Source: Corallococcus sp. EGB (GTDB lineage: Bacteria; Myxococcota; Myxococcia; Myxococcales; Myxococcaceae). Taken from it: 64,000 bases of DNA. The DNA lies in NCBI RefSeq assembly GCF_019968905.1, contig NZ_CP079946.1:1240001-1304000 (forward strand). The letters run 5' to 3'. A program made the translations under genes and the position numbers. Under the pieces are notes generated by a model. That model searched no databases, was not told where the DNA came from, and saw nothing but the letters and a program-made list of their open reading frames with translations. This document shows, piece by piece, positions 1 to 8,216 of this stretch (position 1 is its first letter; every line of letters begins with the position of its first letter).

Positions 1-942
1 GTCGTCCGTCTGGAGGCGGCCGTTCACCGCCTCCACCGCGTCACGCACCCGGGCGAGCACGGTCGACGGGTTCTCTCCGCGGCGCATCAGCACGATGCCC
101 TGCACCACGTCGCCGTCGCCGTCGCGGCTGACCACGCCCTGGCGGGGCGACCAGCCCTCGTTCACGTCCGCCACGTCCTTGAGGAACACGGGCGTGCCTT
201 CATGCGTGGCCACGCGCACGTCGCGGATGTCGTCCAGCGTGTGGAAGAGGCCCTCGCTGCGGATGACGAACTGTTCGGAGCCGCGCTCCAGCACGCCGCC
301 GCTGGCGTTCTCCGAGCCTTCCTTCAGCGCGTCCTCCAGGGTGTCCAGCGTGAGGCCGAACGCCGCGAGCCGGGCGGGGTCCGGCTGGATGTGGATCTCC
401 TTGAGCAGGCCGCCGTAGCTGACGACGTCCGCGACGCCGTCCACGCGCAGGAGGCTGGGGCGCACCACCCAGTCCTGGAGGGTGCGCAGCTTCATGGGGT
501 CGCCCTTCGCGCCCTTCAGCGTGTAGCGGTAGATTTCACCGATGGGCGTCGCCAGCGGGCCCAGGGAGGGCGTGATGCCCTCCGGCAGCTCCGCGTCCCG
601 CAGGCGCTCCAGCACCTGCGCGCGGGCGAAGAGCACGTCCGTGTTGTCGTTGAAGCTCAACGTCACGAACGACAGGCCGAACATGGAGAGGTTGCGCAGG
701 CGCGTCAGGCCCGGGATGCCGTTGAGCGCGCGCTCCATCGGGAGGCCAATCTGGCGCTCCACCTCCTCCGACGGCTGGCCCGGGTAGAGGGTGATGACGT
801 TGACCTGCGTGTCGGTGGGGTCCGGGAAGGCCTCCACGGTGAGGTCGCGGAAGCAGAAGTAGCCCCAGATGGCGGCCAGCAGCGTGAGGAACACCACCGC
901 CGCGCGGTTCTTCAGACTGAAGTCGACGAGCTTTTCGAACAT
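1..942 (-). CDS. CzcA/CusA-family heavy-metal efflux RND pump, N-terminal part (cut by window start)
   Basis: Inner-membrane RND subunit of a tripartite metal efflux pump, the last gene of a czcCBA-like operon. Only the first 314 residues are inside the window and the frame is open to base 1. The protein starts MFEKLVDFSLKNR, followed by a membrane helix at about residues 14-30 and the periplasmic porter region. The early segment with AFPDPTDTQV and YPGQPSEEVE is typical of CzcA/CusA proteins. The ATG lies 27 nt after the adaptor stop, so the two are surely co-transcribed. Export of divalent or monovalent metal cations is inferred from family; the substrate-defining helix IV residues lie outside the window, so the metal cannot be named. 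Confidence 0.93.
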   Translation of the reverse strand, partial: MFEKLVDFSLKNRAAVVFLTLLAAIWGYFCFRDLTVEAFPDPTDTQVNVITLYPGQPSEEVERQIGLPMERALNGIPGLTRLRNLSMFGLSFVTLSFNDNTDVLFARAQVLERLRDAELPEGITPSLGPLATPIGEIYRYTLKGAKGDPMKLRTLQDWVVRPSLLRVDGVADVVSYGGLLKEIHIQPDPARLAAFGLTLDTLEDALKEGSENASGGVLERGSEQFVIRSEGLFHTLDDIRDVRVATHEGTPVFLKDVADVNEGWSPRQGVVSRDGDGDVVQGIVLMRRGENPSTVLARVRDAVEAVNGRLQTDD

Positions 943-969
943 GGGCGTCTTTCGATGCGGTGGGGGGCT

Positions 970-2163
970 TCAGTCCGCCAACTCGATCTGGTTCTCCAGG
1001 AGCAGCGCGCCCCGGGCGACGAAGCGGTCACCGGAGGACAGGCCTGCGCGCAGCTCCACCTCGCCGTCGCGGCGGCGGCCCGGCGTCACGGGGACGCGCT
1101 CCAGGCGGTTCGAGTCCCGGGCGACGAAGACCACGGAGCGGGAGCCGTTCGTCACCACCGCGCTGTCCGGGACGCGCACGCGCTTGATGCCCTCCGGCGC
1201 CGTGGGCGTCACCTCCACGAAGGCGTTGGGGCGGAAGCGGCGGTCGCTGTTGGGGACGCGCACGCGCACCTCCACGGTGCGGCGCAGCGGGTCCACCACC
1301 TCGGAGACGCGGTCCACCTTGCCGGCGCGGACGATGCCGTCCCGCGTGGTGACGGTGACGTCCTGGCCGGGGGACATGTCCAGCGCGTCCGCCTCCTGGA
1401 GGTCGGCGATGACCATCACCTGATCCAGGTCCGACAGCCGCACGAGCGGCTTGTCGCGGTCCGGCGTCACCTCCTGGCTGGCCACCACGTCCAGGTCCAC
1501 CACCGTGCCGGAGCGCGGGGCCTTCACCCAGAAGAGGTTCTCCCCCTGCGAGGACACGCGGAGGCTGCCCTGCTTCGCCTTGGCGGCCTCCAGGGAGAGC
1601 TCGGCCTGGCGCAGCTCCGTCTGCGCCGCGAGCAGCTCCTTCTCCGGCGCGGCGCTCAGGGCCACCAGCTCCTTGAGGCGCTCCGCGGTGCGGCGCTTCT
1701 CCGCGACGTCGGCCTCCGCGCCGCGCAGCTCGCGCAGCAGCTCCGCGAAGGCGCCGGAGCGCACGCTGAAGAGATCATCGCCCTGCTTCACGCGGTCGCC
1801 GGGGTGCACGCGCACCTCCTCCACGCGGCCCGCGAGCGGGGCTCCCACGGACGCGGTGCGCGCCTCGTCGAACTGCACGCGCGCGGGGGAGGGGAGCGGC
1901 GTGAGGGCGTTGCCTTCCGTGGCGACGGCGAGCTGCACGTAGTGCCACTGGGGGGCGCCGTCCGGCAGGTGCACCGTCTCACCGTTCACGGTGGGGCCGC
2001 GGATGGCGGTCTCGCTCTCCGCGACGGAGTCCGTGGGGGCCAGCACGTAGAGCAGCACGCCGGTGCCCAGGAGGCCCGCTCCCGCGAAGGCCATCCAGAC
2101 CGGGGTGCGGCGCGAAGAGGTGGAGGGGGTCGTCGGGGCGGCGGAGGTGTCAGGCGTGTTCAT
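970..2163 (-). CDS. RND efflux periplasmic adaptor subunit (CzcB/HlyD-like)
   Basis: Membrane-fusion protein linking the RND pump to the outer-membrane channel. The 397-residue product has an N-terminal membrane anchor at about residues 20-42, a lipoyl/barrel-sandwich half beginning near residue 85, a charged helical hairpin at about 145-215 rich in Glu, Lys and Leu, and beta-barrel and membrane-proximal domains to the end. The length fits CzcB-type adaptors. It is the middle gene of the operon, 32 nt after the TolC-like gene and 27 nt before the pump gene. There is no His-rich N-terminal extension of the kind some CzcB proteins carry. Metal export is inferred from the partner genes and the adjacent metal-type two-component system. 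Confidence 0.92.
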   Translation of the reverse strand: MNTPDTSAAPTTPSTSSRRTPVWMAFAGAGLLGTGVLLYVLAPTDSVAESETAIRGPTVNGETVHLPDGAPQWHYVQLAVATEGNALTPLPSPARVQFDEARTASVGAPLAGRVEEVRVHPGDRVKQGDDLFSVRSGAFAELLRELRGAEADVAEKRRTAERLKELVALSAAPEKELLAAQTELRQAELSLEAAKAKQGSLRVSSQGENLFWVKAPRSGTVVDLDVVASQEVTPDRDKPLVRLSDLDQVMVIADLQEADALDMSPGQDVTVTTRDGIVRAGKVDRVSEVVDPLRRTVEVRVRVPNSDRRFRPNAFVEVTPTAPEGIKRVRVPDSAVVTNGSRSVVFVARDSNRLERVPVTPGRRRDGEVELRAGLSSGDRFVARGALLLENQIELAD

Positions 2164-2195
2164 GGTGGGGCTTTCAGAAAAGGGGTTGGGAACGT

Positions 2196-3521
2196 TCAGG
2201 AGCGGGGAGCCGTCAGCGTGTCCGGCGCGCGCGGACCGGCGGCGCTGGCGCGGGCGATGGCGATGGTGAGGTGGTAGGCGGTCTGATCCAGGTCCGCCGC
2301 GTGCAGCACCAGCTCTCCGTAGGTGCGGCGCGCGAGCAGCAGGTCTTGCAGCGCCGCGCCCCCGGCCTTCACCGCCGCGTCCAGGCGCTGCACCACGCCC
2401 TGGGCCAGGGGCAGCGTCTGCGTGTGGAGCTTCTGGCGGCGCTCCTGCACCGTGCGCAGCTGCTGGTTCAGCGTGGCCGTCTCCCGCTCGGCCTGGGCCG
2501 TGAGCTGCTCGCGGGCGGTCCTCGCGGATTGAGCGCTGACGCTGGCGGCGTGCGCGTCCGCCTGGCCGTGGTCGAAGAAGGGGAGGGGAATCGACATGCC
2601 CACGAAGAGGGAGTTCTGCTGGTTGCCCGCGATGACGAACTGGTCCCGCGTGTAGCCGGCGCGCACCGTCGGATCCGGAATCCAGCGGCGCCGCGCGAGC
2701 TTCAGCGAGGACCGCGCGGATTCCTCCTGCGCGCTCAGGGCCCGCAGGTCCGGACGCGCTTCGATGGCGGCGGGCGCGGGCGCCTTGTCGAGCCGCGCCT
2801 GGAGGAAGGACATCGCCCGCTCGTGGCTGCCGAAGGGCTCACACGGGATGCCCGCGAGCTGCGCGCAGGCCAGGAGCGCGTCCGTCAGCTTCGCCTGCTC
2901 CTCGCCCAGCGACGTCTCCAGCGTCTGCGCCTCCAGCGTGGAGCGGTCCACGTCCAGGCCCGCGGCGTCGCCGTGCTGCTGCCGGGCGCGCTGCAGGTCG
3001 GTGAGCTTGCGCGCGTCCTCGGCGAGCTTCGTCAGCTCCGCGATGCGCACCTCCGTGGAGGCCACGTCCGCGGCCCGCTCCAGCACGTCGTAGGTGCGGG
3101 CCCGGAGCGCGGCGTGCACGTCCAGCGTGGTGGCGGACAGCGCCGCCTTCGCCGCGTCCTGGCGCGGGCCGCGCTTGCCCAGCTCCACCAGCTCCGACAG
3201 GCCCACGACGTAGTTGGGCACGTCCGTCAACCGGCGCAGCCCCGGCGGGTTGGTGGCCCCAAGGGGGATGGTGTTCATGGACACGTCCAGCTCCGGGTTG
3301 GGCAGCAGGTGCGTGCGCTGGTGGTCCGCGCGCGAGGCGGCGACGCGGGCGCGGTCGTCCGCGAAGTCCGCGGAGTGCTCCCAGAGGAGCTCCGCCAGAC
3401 CGTCCTCGTCCGGCAGGTTGGAGAGCAGCAGCGAGGCGGAGGACGAGGGGCGCTGCTCGGCACTGGCGGTGAGACCGAGCAGGGTGCCCAGGGCGATGAG
3501 AGCGGGGAAGGAACGGCGCAA
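2196..3521 (-). CDS. TolC/CzcC-family outer membrane efflux protein (TTG start proposed)
   Basis: Outer-membrane channel of the tripartite metal efflux system and first gene of the operon. The body carries two outer-membrane efflux protein repeats with long coiled-coil stretches. I start it at TTG 3521. This gives MRRSFPALIALGTLLGL followed by TASA and Glu-Gln, a clean signal peptide, and GGAG sits 8 nt upstream at 3530-3533. Longer starts at 3557 (ATG) or 3608 would overlap the -24/-12 promoter at 3559-3573, whose expected transcription start (about 3547) lies downstream of both. The result is 441 residues, normal for CzcC-type proteins. The start is inferred; the family call is firm. Confidence 0.9.
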   Translation of the reverse strand: MRRSFPALIALGTLLGLTASAEQRPSSSASLLLSNLPDEDGLAELLWEHSADFADDRARVAASRADHQRTHLLPNPELDVSMNTIPLGATNPPGLRRLTDVPNYVVGLSELVELGKRGPRQDAAKAALSATTLDVHAALRARTYDVLERAADVASTEVRIAELTKLAEDARKLTDLQRARQQHGDAAGLDVDRSTLEAQTLETSLGEEQAKLTDALLACAQLAGIPCEPFGSHERAMSFLQARLDKAPAPAAIEARPDLRALSAQEESARSSLKLARRRWIPDPTVRAGYTRDQFVIAGNQQNSLFVGMSIPLPFFDHGQADAHAASVSAQSARTAREQLTAQAERETATLNQQLRTVQERRQKLHTQTLPLAQGVVQRLDAAVKAGGAALQDLLLARRTYGELVLHAADLDQTAYHLTIAIARASAAGPRAPDTLTAPRS

Positions 3522-3558
3522 GCGGCAGGCTCCGGTGAGAATCCGGAGGGCCCCCATC

Positions 3559-3573
3559 GCAAGCCGCGTGCCT
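3559..3573 (-). promoter_or_regulatory. sigma-54 (-24/-12) promoter of the metal-efflux operon
   Basis: Read on the minus strand the sequence is AGGCACGCGGCTTGC, which matches the consensus TGGCACG-N4-TTGC at 10 of 11 fixed positions. GG (3571-3572) and GC (3559-3560) are separated by exactly 10 bases. Transcription should begin near 3547, leaving a short leader with GGAG before the TTG start at 3521. An NtrC-type activator is encoded immediately upstream. Confidence 0.8.
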
Positions 3574-3613
3574 GGGTTTTCCTCAGTAAATCCGAGGGGA
3601 TGTGCCACTTCGG

Positions 3614-3690
3614 GACTTCAAAAAACTTTCAGTCCCGGCCGACTTCAAAATCCTTTCATCGCCCCGGCGCGGGCACTGCAAATCCCTTCA
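3614..3690 (-). promoter_or_regulatory. three-copy direct repeat, probable upstream activator sites for the adjacent NtrC-type regulator
   Basis: Two near-identical copies, GACTTCAAAAAACTTTCA (3614-3631) and GACTTCAAAATCCTTTCA (3641-3658), are followed by a weaker copy ACTGCAAATCCCTTCA (3675-3690) that runs into the end of the regulator gene. On the minus strand each copy holds TGAA (or TGCA in copy 3) repeated at an 11- or 10-base interval, about one helical turn. Copies lie roughly 65-145 bp upstream of the predicted transcription start, the usual distance for sigma-54 enhancer sites. The segment is clearly AT-richer than its surroundings. Binding by the adjacent regulator is inferred. Confidence 0.65.
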
Positions 3691-5061
3691 CGTGTCGCCC
3701 AGGCGCTTGAGGAAGGTCGGATAGGACAAACCGAGCGCCTTCGCCGCCTCCATACGCCGGCCGCCCTGCCGCTCCAGGACCCAGCGCACATAGGCGCGCT
3801 CCAGGTCCTCCATGGGCACGGGCTCCGTCACGCTGAAGGCTCCCGGCGGCGGCGGTGCCGCGGCGGGTGCCTCCGCCCGCGCGGCGATGGTGGAGGAGGG
3901 CGTGCCGCTGATGACCTCCAGCTCCAGCTCCGGTCCGGGCTCCAGCACGAGCGCCCGCTCCAGGATGTTGCGCAGCTCGCGCACGTTGCCCGGGAACGCA
4001 TAGGCGGCGAGCCTCGCGCGGGCCTTCGGGCCCAGGGTGACGTCGCGCCGGCCCAGCTCGCGGCCCAGGTCCGCGAGCATGCCCTCCGCCAGCGGGAGGA
4101 CGTCCTCGCGCCGGTTGCGCAGCGGGGGGATGTCGATGCGGAACACGCCCAGGCGGAACCAGAGGTCCTCGCGGAAGTTGCCGCCCGTCATCTGCTTGGG
4201 CAGGTCCCGGTTGGTGGCGGCCACGATGCGCGCGGTGCTCGTCTGCTCCGTGGTGCCGCCCAGCCGGCGGAAGCGCCCCGAGTCCAGGAAGGTGAGCAGC
4301 TTCGCCTGGAGCGGCAGCGGCAGCTCGCCCACCTCATCCAGGAAGAGCACGCCGCCGTGGGCCACCTCCACCAGCCCGCGCCGCGCGGTGCGCGCGTCCG
4401 TGAAGGCGCCCTTCTCGTGGCCGAACAGCTCGCTCTCCACCGTTTGTTCCGGCAGGGCCGCGCAGTTGATGTGCACGAAGGGCGCGCCGCCGTCCTTGGA
4501 CGCGAGCGCGTGCAGGTGCCGCGCGAGCTGCTCCTTGCCCACGCCGGTTTCACCCAGGAGCAGCACGGGGCTGCGCGGCGACGCGGCGATGCGCTCCAGC
4601 ATCGCGAACACGCGCTGCATGGCGGCGGACGCGGGGGGCACCAGCCGGCGGCGGCCGGACAGCTCGGCCTCCGCCGTCTCCAGCCGGTCTCGCAGGCGGC
4701 TGGCGTCCACGGCCCGGCGCGCGCGCAGCACCAGGTCCGCCAGCTCCACGGGCTTGGCCAGGTAGTCCGCCGCGCCCGCGCGCACCGCGTCCACCGCGCT
4801 GGCGATGTCGCCGTGCGCCGTCACCATCACCACCGCCACGCCGGGCGCGTGCGCCTTCAGCTCCGGGAGGAACGCGAGCCCGTCTCCGTCCGGCAGGCGG
4901 CGGTCCAGCACCACCAGCACGGGCGTGGCCTTCGCGAGCGACGCGCGGGCCTCGTGCAGCGAGTGCGCCACCGTGAGGCTGAAGCCCTCGCGCTGCAGCG
5001 CCACCGCGGCGATGGAGGAGAAGGCGCGGTCGTCGTCCACGAAGAGGGCGGGGAGGCTCAT
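3688..5061 (-). CDS. sigma-54-dependent response regulator (NtrC/ZraR type) with GAFTDA loop
   Basis: DNA-binding activator of a two-component system, 457 residues. The receiver domain spans 1-120 with acidic residues at 9-11, phospho-acceptor Asp53 and Lys103. The AAA+ domain has Walker A GETGVGKE at 170-177 and Walker B LFLDE near 239-243. A Fis-type helix-turn-helix is at the C-terminus (EAAKALGLSYPTFLKRL). The sigma-54 contact loop reads GAFTDA (218-223) where most family members have GAFTGA. The start overlaps the kinase stop by 4 nt, so the two are translationally coupled. The efflux operon with its -24/-12 promoter follows directly, so the natural target is that operon. The overall architecture is like ZraR/HydG metal-stress regulators. 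Confidence 0.93.
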   Translation of the reverse strand: MSLPALFVDDDRAFSSIAAVALQREGFSLTVAHSLHEARASLAKATPVLVVLDRRLPDGDGLAFLPELKAHAPGVAVVMVTAHGDIASAVDAVRAGAADYLAKPVELADLVLRARRAVDASRLRDRLETAEAELSGRRRLVPPASAAMQRVFAMLERIAASPRSPVLLLGETGVGKEQLARHLHALASKDGGAPFVHINCAALPEQTVESELFGHEKGAFTDARTARRGLVEVAHGGVLFLDEVGELPLPLQAKLLTFLDSGRFRRLGGTTEQTSTARIVAATNRDLPKQMTGGNFREDLWFRLGVFRIDIPPLRNRREDVLPLAEGMLADLGRELGRRDVTLGPKARARLAAYAFPGNVRELRNILERALVLEPGPELELEVISGTPSSTIAARAEAPAAAPPPPGAFSVTEPVPMEDLERAYVRWVLERQGGRRMEAAKALGLSYPTFLKRLGDT

Positions 5062-6719
5062 GGCCGGGGCACTCGGGGAAGGCGGAGGAGGAAGCGGCTG
5101 CCGCCGGGGAGGCGTTCAAAGGTGAGCTGTCCGCCCTGATGTTCCAGCGCCTGGCGCGTCATGGCCAGCCCCAGGCCGATGCCCTTGGGCTTGGAGGTGT
5201 GGAAGGGCTCGAAGAGGTGCCCCTCCATGTCCTGCGTCGGTCCGCCCCCGTTGTCCTCCACCGTCACCACCGCGGCGTCCGCGTCCATGCGGGCGCGAAC
5301 GTCCACCCGGGGCTCGGCCACCTTCCCCAGGTCCTTGGCCGCCACGGTGGCCTCCATGGCGTTGCGCACCAGGTTGTCCAGCGCGGTGGTGAGCAGCAGC
5401 GGGTCGCACGACAGGGGCGCCGCGTCCGGGGGCACGTCCACGTCCACGCGCACCTCGCCGGCCTCCGGCAGCGAGCGCAGGCCCTCCACCACGTCGCGCA
5501 CGAGCCGGGACAGGTCCACGTCCACGCGGCGCACGACGGGCGGCTTGCCGAAGTTCAAGAGCGACGTGGCCAGGTGCGCCAGCCGGTCGATCTGTCCGTG
5601 CAGGGTGCGCACCACGAGCCCGCCCTCGCCCTCCGGGGAGACGAGGCCGGCGGCGGCCTTGAGGCCGTTGAGGGAGTTCTTCACCTCGTGCGCGATGAGG
5701 CTGGCGGCGCTGCCCAGCGCGGCCATCTTCTCCTGCTGCGCGGAGCGGGTCTCCACCTCGCGGAACAGGCCGTAGACGCGGCGCCAGTGGACGGTGAAGA
5801 GCACCAGCGTGCCCACCTGGAGCAGCGCCAGCACCAGGAGCTGCACGAGGAAGCGGTCGCGCAGGCCGGACAGGAGCGCCGACTCGTCCGCGGCGAGCAC
5901 CAGGTGCAGCCCCGTGCCGGGCACGGGCGTGGCGGTGAGGAAGGTCTCCGGCCTCACGTCCAGCGAAGGGGGACGGACGCCCTCGCGGATGAAGTCGCGC
6001 AGCTCTCCGGAGGCGCGCGACACGTTGGCCCACGAGGGCGGCTCGCTGGGCAGGAAGAGGTCGCCCGAGGCGTTGAGGACGAGCAGCTCCAGGTCGTTGC
6101 TCAGCGGCCGTCCGCCCGGCAGCGCCATCTCCGTGTCCAGCAGGCCCGCGAGCACCGCGGTCGTCTTCCCCGCGCGCACCACCGGCACCGCGACGACGAA
6201 GAGGGACGCGCCCGGCGCGATGGCGTCCACCACCGACGTCTGGCGCGCGAGCACCTGCTGGAACCAGGGGCGCGCGGCGAAGCCGTCCTGGCCCTGCGCT
6301 TCCTCGAGGGGCGGGTCGCTCCAGCGCAGCTTGCCCTGCGCGTCCAGCACCATCACGCCCGCGTGGAAGAGGCCGGCGCGGGGCGTGGTGAGGTCCTGGA
6401 GGTCCTCCGTGGGCAGCTCGCGCTTCACGTCCGGGCCCACGCCTTCGGACACGCGCAAAAGCTCCGTCTGGAGCAGCTTCAGGTGCAGGCCCAGCGCCTC
6501 CGCGTAGACGCGCGCCTCGCGCGTCATGCGGGACTGGAACTCCGCGCGAGTCACGGCGACGTCGCCGCGATAGGAGAGCAGCGGCCCGGCCACGGCGACC
6601 GCGCCCAGCAGCACGAGGCCCGCGACGACGGAGCGGACGAACTGCCGCTCCGCCTGCGCGAGCCCGGGCCGGCCCTGGGGCGGGGCCGGCGTCTCAGGCG
6701 CTGAGCTTGGTGGCGACAC
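5058..6719 (-). CDS. membrane sensor histidine kinase (ZraS/NtrB-like)
   Basis: Sensor kinase of 553 residues, partner of the downstream sigma-54 regulator. It has a membrane helix at about 31-49, a periplasmic sensor region of about 240 residues resembling a Cache fold, and a second helix at about 290-311. The H-box [12 protein letters not shown] follows with His344, then an N-box ([10 protein letters not shown]) and G-boxes (GIGLGLAM) of the HATPase domain. No clear HAMP domain is visible between helix 2 and the H-box. The proposed ATG overlaps the end of purF by 26 nt; a slightly later start is possible. Context suggests it senses metal or envelope stress and controls the efflux operon. 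The ligand is unknown. Confidence 0.9.
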   Translation of the reverse strand: MSPPSSAPETPAPPQGRPGLAQAERQFVRSVVAGLVLLGAVAVAGPLLSYRGDVAVTRAEFQSRMTREARVYAEALGLHLKLLQTELLRVSEGVGPDVKRELPTEDLQDLTTPRAGLFHAGVMVLDAQGKLRWSDPPLEEAQGQDGFAARPWFQQVLARQTSVVDAIAPGASLFVVAVPVVRAGKTTAVLAGLLDTEMALPGGRPLSNDLELLVLNASGDLFLPSEPPSWANVSRASGELRDFIREGVRPPSLDVRPETFLTATPVPGTGLHLVLAADESALLSGLRDRFLVQLLVLALLQVGTLVLFTVHWRRVYGLFREVETRSAQQEKMAALGSAASLIAHEVKNSLNGLKAAAGLVSPEGEGGLVVRTLHGQIDRLAHLATSLLNFGKPPVVRRVDVDLSRLVRDVVEGLRSLPEAGEVRVDVDVPPDAAPLSCDPLLLTTALDNLVRNAMEATVAAKDLGKVAEPRVDVRARMDADAAVVTVEDNGGGPTQDMEGHLFEPFHTSKPKGIGLGLAMTRQALEHQGGQLTFERLPGGSRFLLRLPRVPRP

Positions 6720-8079
6720 CCGCGCCCTGGGACAGCTTGTCGGTGAGGTACTGCCCGGAGAAGCACGCGGTGCAGTAGGTGCTGCGCTTCGGGTCGTCCA
6801 CCGCGGTGCCCAGTCCCTCCAGCGACAGGTAGCCCAGGGAGTCCGCCGTCACGTACTTCGCGATCTCCTCCGTGGAGTGGCTGGCGGCGATGAGCTCCGT
6901 GCGGCTGGGCGTGTCGATGCCGTAGTAGCAGGGCCACTGCGTGGGCGGCGAGGAGATGCGCAGGTGCACCTCCACGGCGCCCGCGGCCTTGAGCATCTTG
7001 ACAATCTTGCGGCTGGTGGTGCCGCGCACGATGGAGTCATCCACCACCACCACGCGCTTGCCCTTGAGCACCTGGCGCACGGCGGACAGCTTCAGCTTCA
7101 CGCCGAAGTGGCGGATGGACTGCTGAGGTTCAATGAAGGTGCGGCCCACGTAGTGGCTGCGGATGAGGCCCACGTCGTAGGGGATGCCGCTCACCTGCGA
7201 GAAGCCGATGGCCGCGGGCACGCCGGAGTCCGGTACCGCGATGACCAGGTCCGCCTCCGCGGGCTGCTCGCGCGCCAGCTGCATGCCCAGGCGCTTGCGC
7301 ACTTCGTAGACGCTGCTGCCGAAGAGGACGGAGTCCGGCTTGGCGAAGTAGACGTGCTCGAAGATGCAGCGGCCCAGCCGGGGCGCGGGCTTGAAGGGCA
7401 TGCTGGAGCGCAGCACGCCGTTCTCGATGACGACCAGCTCCCCGGGCTCCAGCTCGCGCACGAGCTCCGCCTCGATGAGGTCCAGCGCCGTCGTCTCGCT
7501 GGCGAGCACGTACGCGCCTTCCTTCATCTTGCCCAGCACCAGCGGCCGGAAGCCGTTGGGGTCGCGCACCGCGATGAGCTTGTCCTCGGTGAGCAGCAGG
7601 ATGCTGTAGGCGCCCTCCACCCGGCGCAGCGCTTCCACGAGGCGCGCCTCGAAGCCAGGCTGCTTGGAGCGGGCGAGGAGGTGCATCACCACCTCCGTGT
7701 CCGCGTCCGACTGGAACAGCGCGCCCTCCGCCTCCAGCTCCGCCTTGAGCTCCACCGCGTTCACGAGGTTGCCGTTGTGCGCGATGGAGAACTGGCCGCC
7801 CGCGTAGTTCACGAACAGGGGCTGGGCGTTCTTGATGCCGCTGCCGCCCGCCGTGCTGTAGCGCACGTGGCCAATGGCCGCCTTGCCGGGGAGCCCTTCA
7901 ATCACCGGCGCGGTGAAGATGTCGGCCACCAGGCCCATCTGCCGGTGCGCGCGCAGGGTGTGCCCGTCGGACGCGACGATGCCTGCGGACTCCTGTCCGC
8001 GGTGCTGCAGGGCGTGCAACCCCAGGTACGTCAGGTTGGACGCCTCTCCGTGACCCACGATTCCGAAGATGCCGCACAT
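6694..8079 (-). CDS. purF: amidophosphoribosyltransferase
   Basis: First committed enzyme of de novo purine synthesis, making phosphoribosylamine from PRPP and glutamine. The 461-residue product starts MCGIFGIVG, so removal of Met exposes the Cys nucleophile of the class II glutaminase domain. The PRPP-binding motif [13 protein letters not shown] lies at about 343-355. Four Cys residues (about 238, 384, 436 and 439, the last two in [10 protein letters not shown]) match the [4Fe-4S] ligands of the Bacillus-type enzyme. A start 16 codons upstream would place Met before Cys inside the chain and is less likely. It is the first gene of a minus-strand run leading into the sensor kinase, with which it overlaps by 26 nt. 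Confidence 0.97.
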   Translation of the reverse strand: MCGIFGIVGHGEASNLTYLGLHALQHRGQESAGIVASDGHTLRAHRQMGLVADIFTAPVIEGLPGKAAIGHVRYSTAGGSGIKNAQPLFVNYAGGQFSIAHNGNLVNAVELKAELEAEGALFQSDADTEVVMHLLARSKQPGFEARLVEALRRVEGAYSILLLTEDKLIAVRDPNGFRPLVLGKMKEGAYVLASETTALDLIEAELVRELEPGELVVIENGVLRSSMPFKPAPRLGRCIFEHVYFAKPDSVLFGSSVYEVRKRLGMQLAREQPAEADLVIAVPDSGVPAAIGFSQVSGIPYDVGLIRSHYVGRTFIEPQQSIRHFGVKLKLSAVRQVLKGKRVVVVDDSIVRGTTSRKIVKMLKAAGAVEVHLRISSPPTQWPCYYGIDTPSRTELIAASHSTEEIAKYVTADSLGYLSLEGLGTAVDDPKRSTYCTACFSGQYLTDKLSQGAGVATKLSA

Positions 8080-8216
8080 GGCGCGCTGCCTTACCCCTTT
8101 CGACCGCGAAGCGGAACAGGAACGCACGCCTCGACGGTGGGTATTCCACCATCAGCCGACGTCGGCCCTTGTAGGCCAGCCAAGGTGCCGTCGCCTGAAA
8201 GGTAGGAGCCGCCGGG

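Noticed and set aside
1090-1130. GGTTCGAGTCC, like a tRNA T-arm
   Set aside because: It lies inside the adaptor gene, and no acceptor or anticodon stem can be drawn around it.
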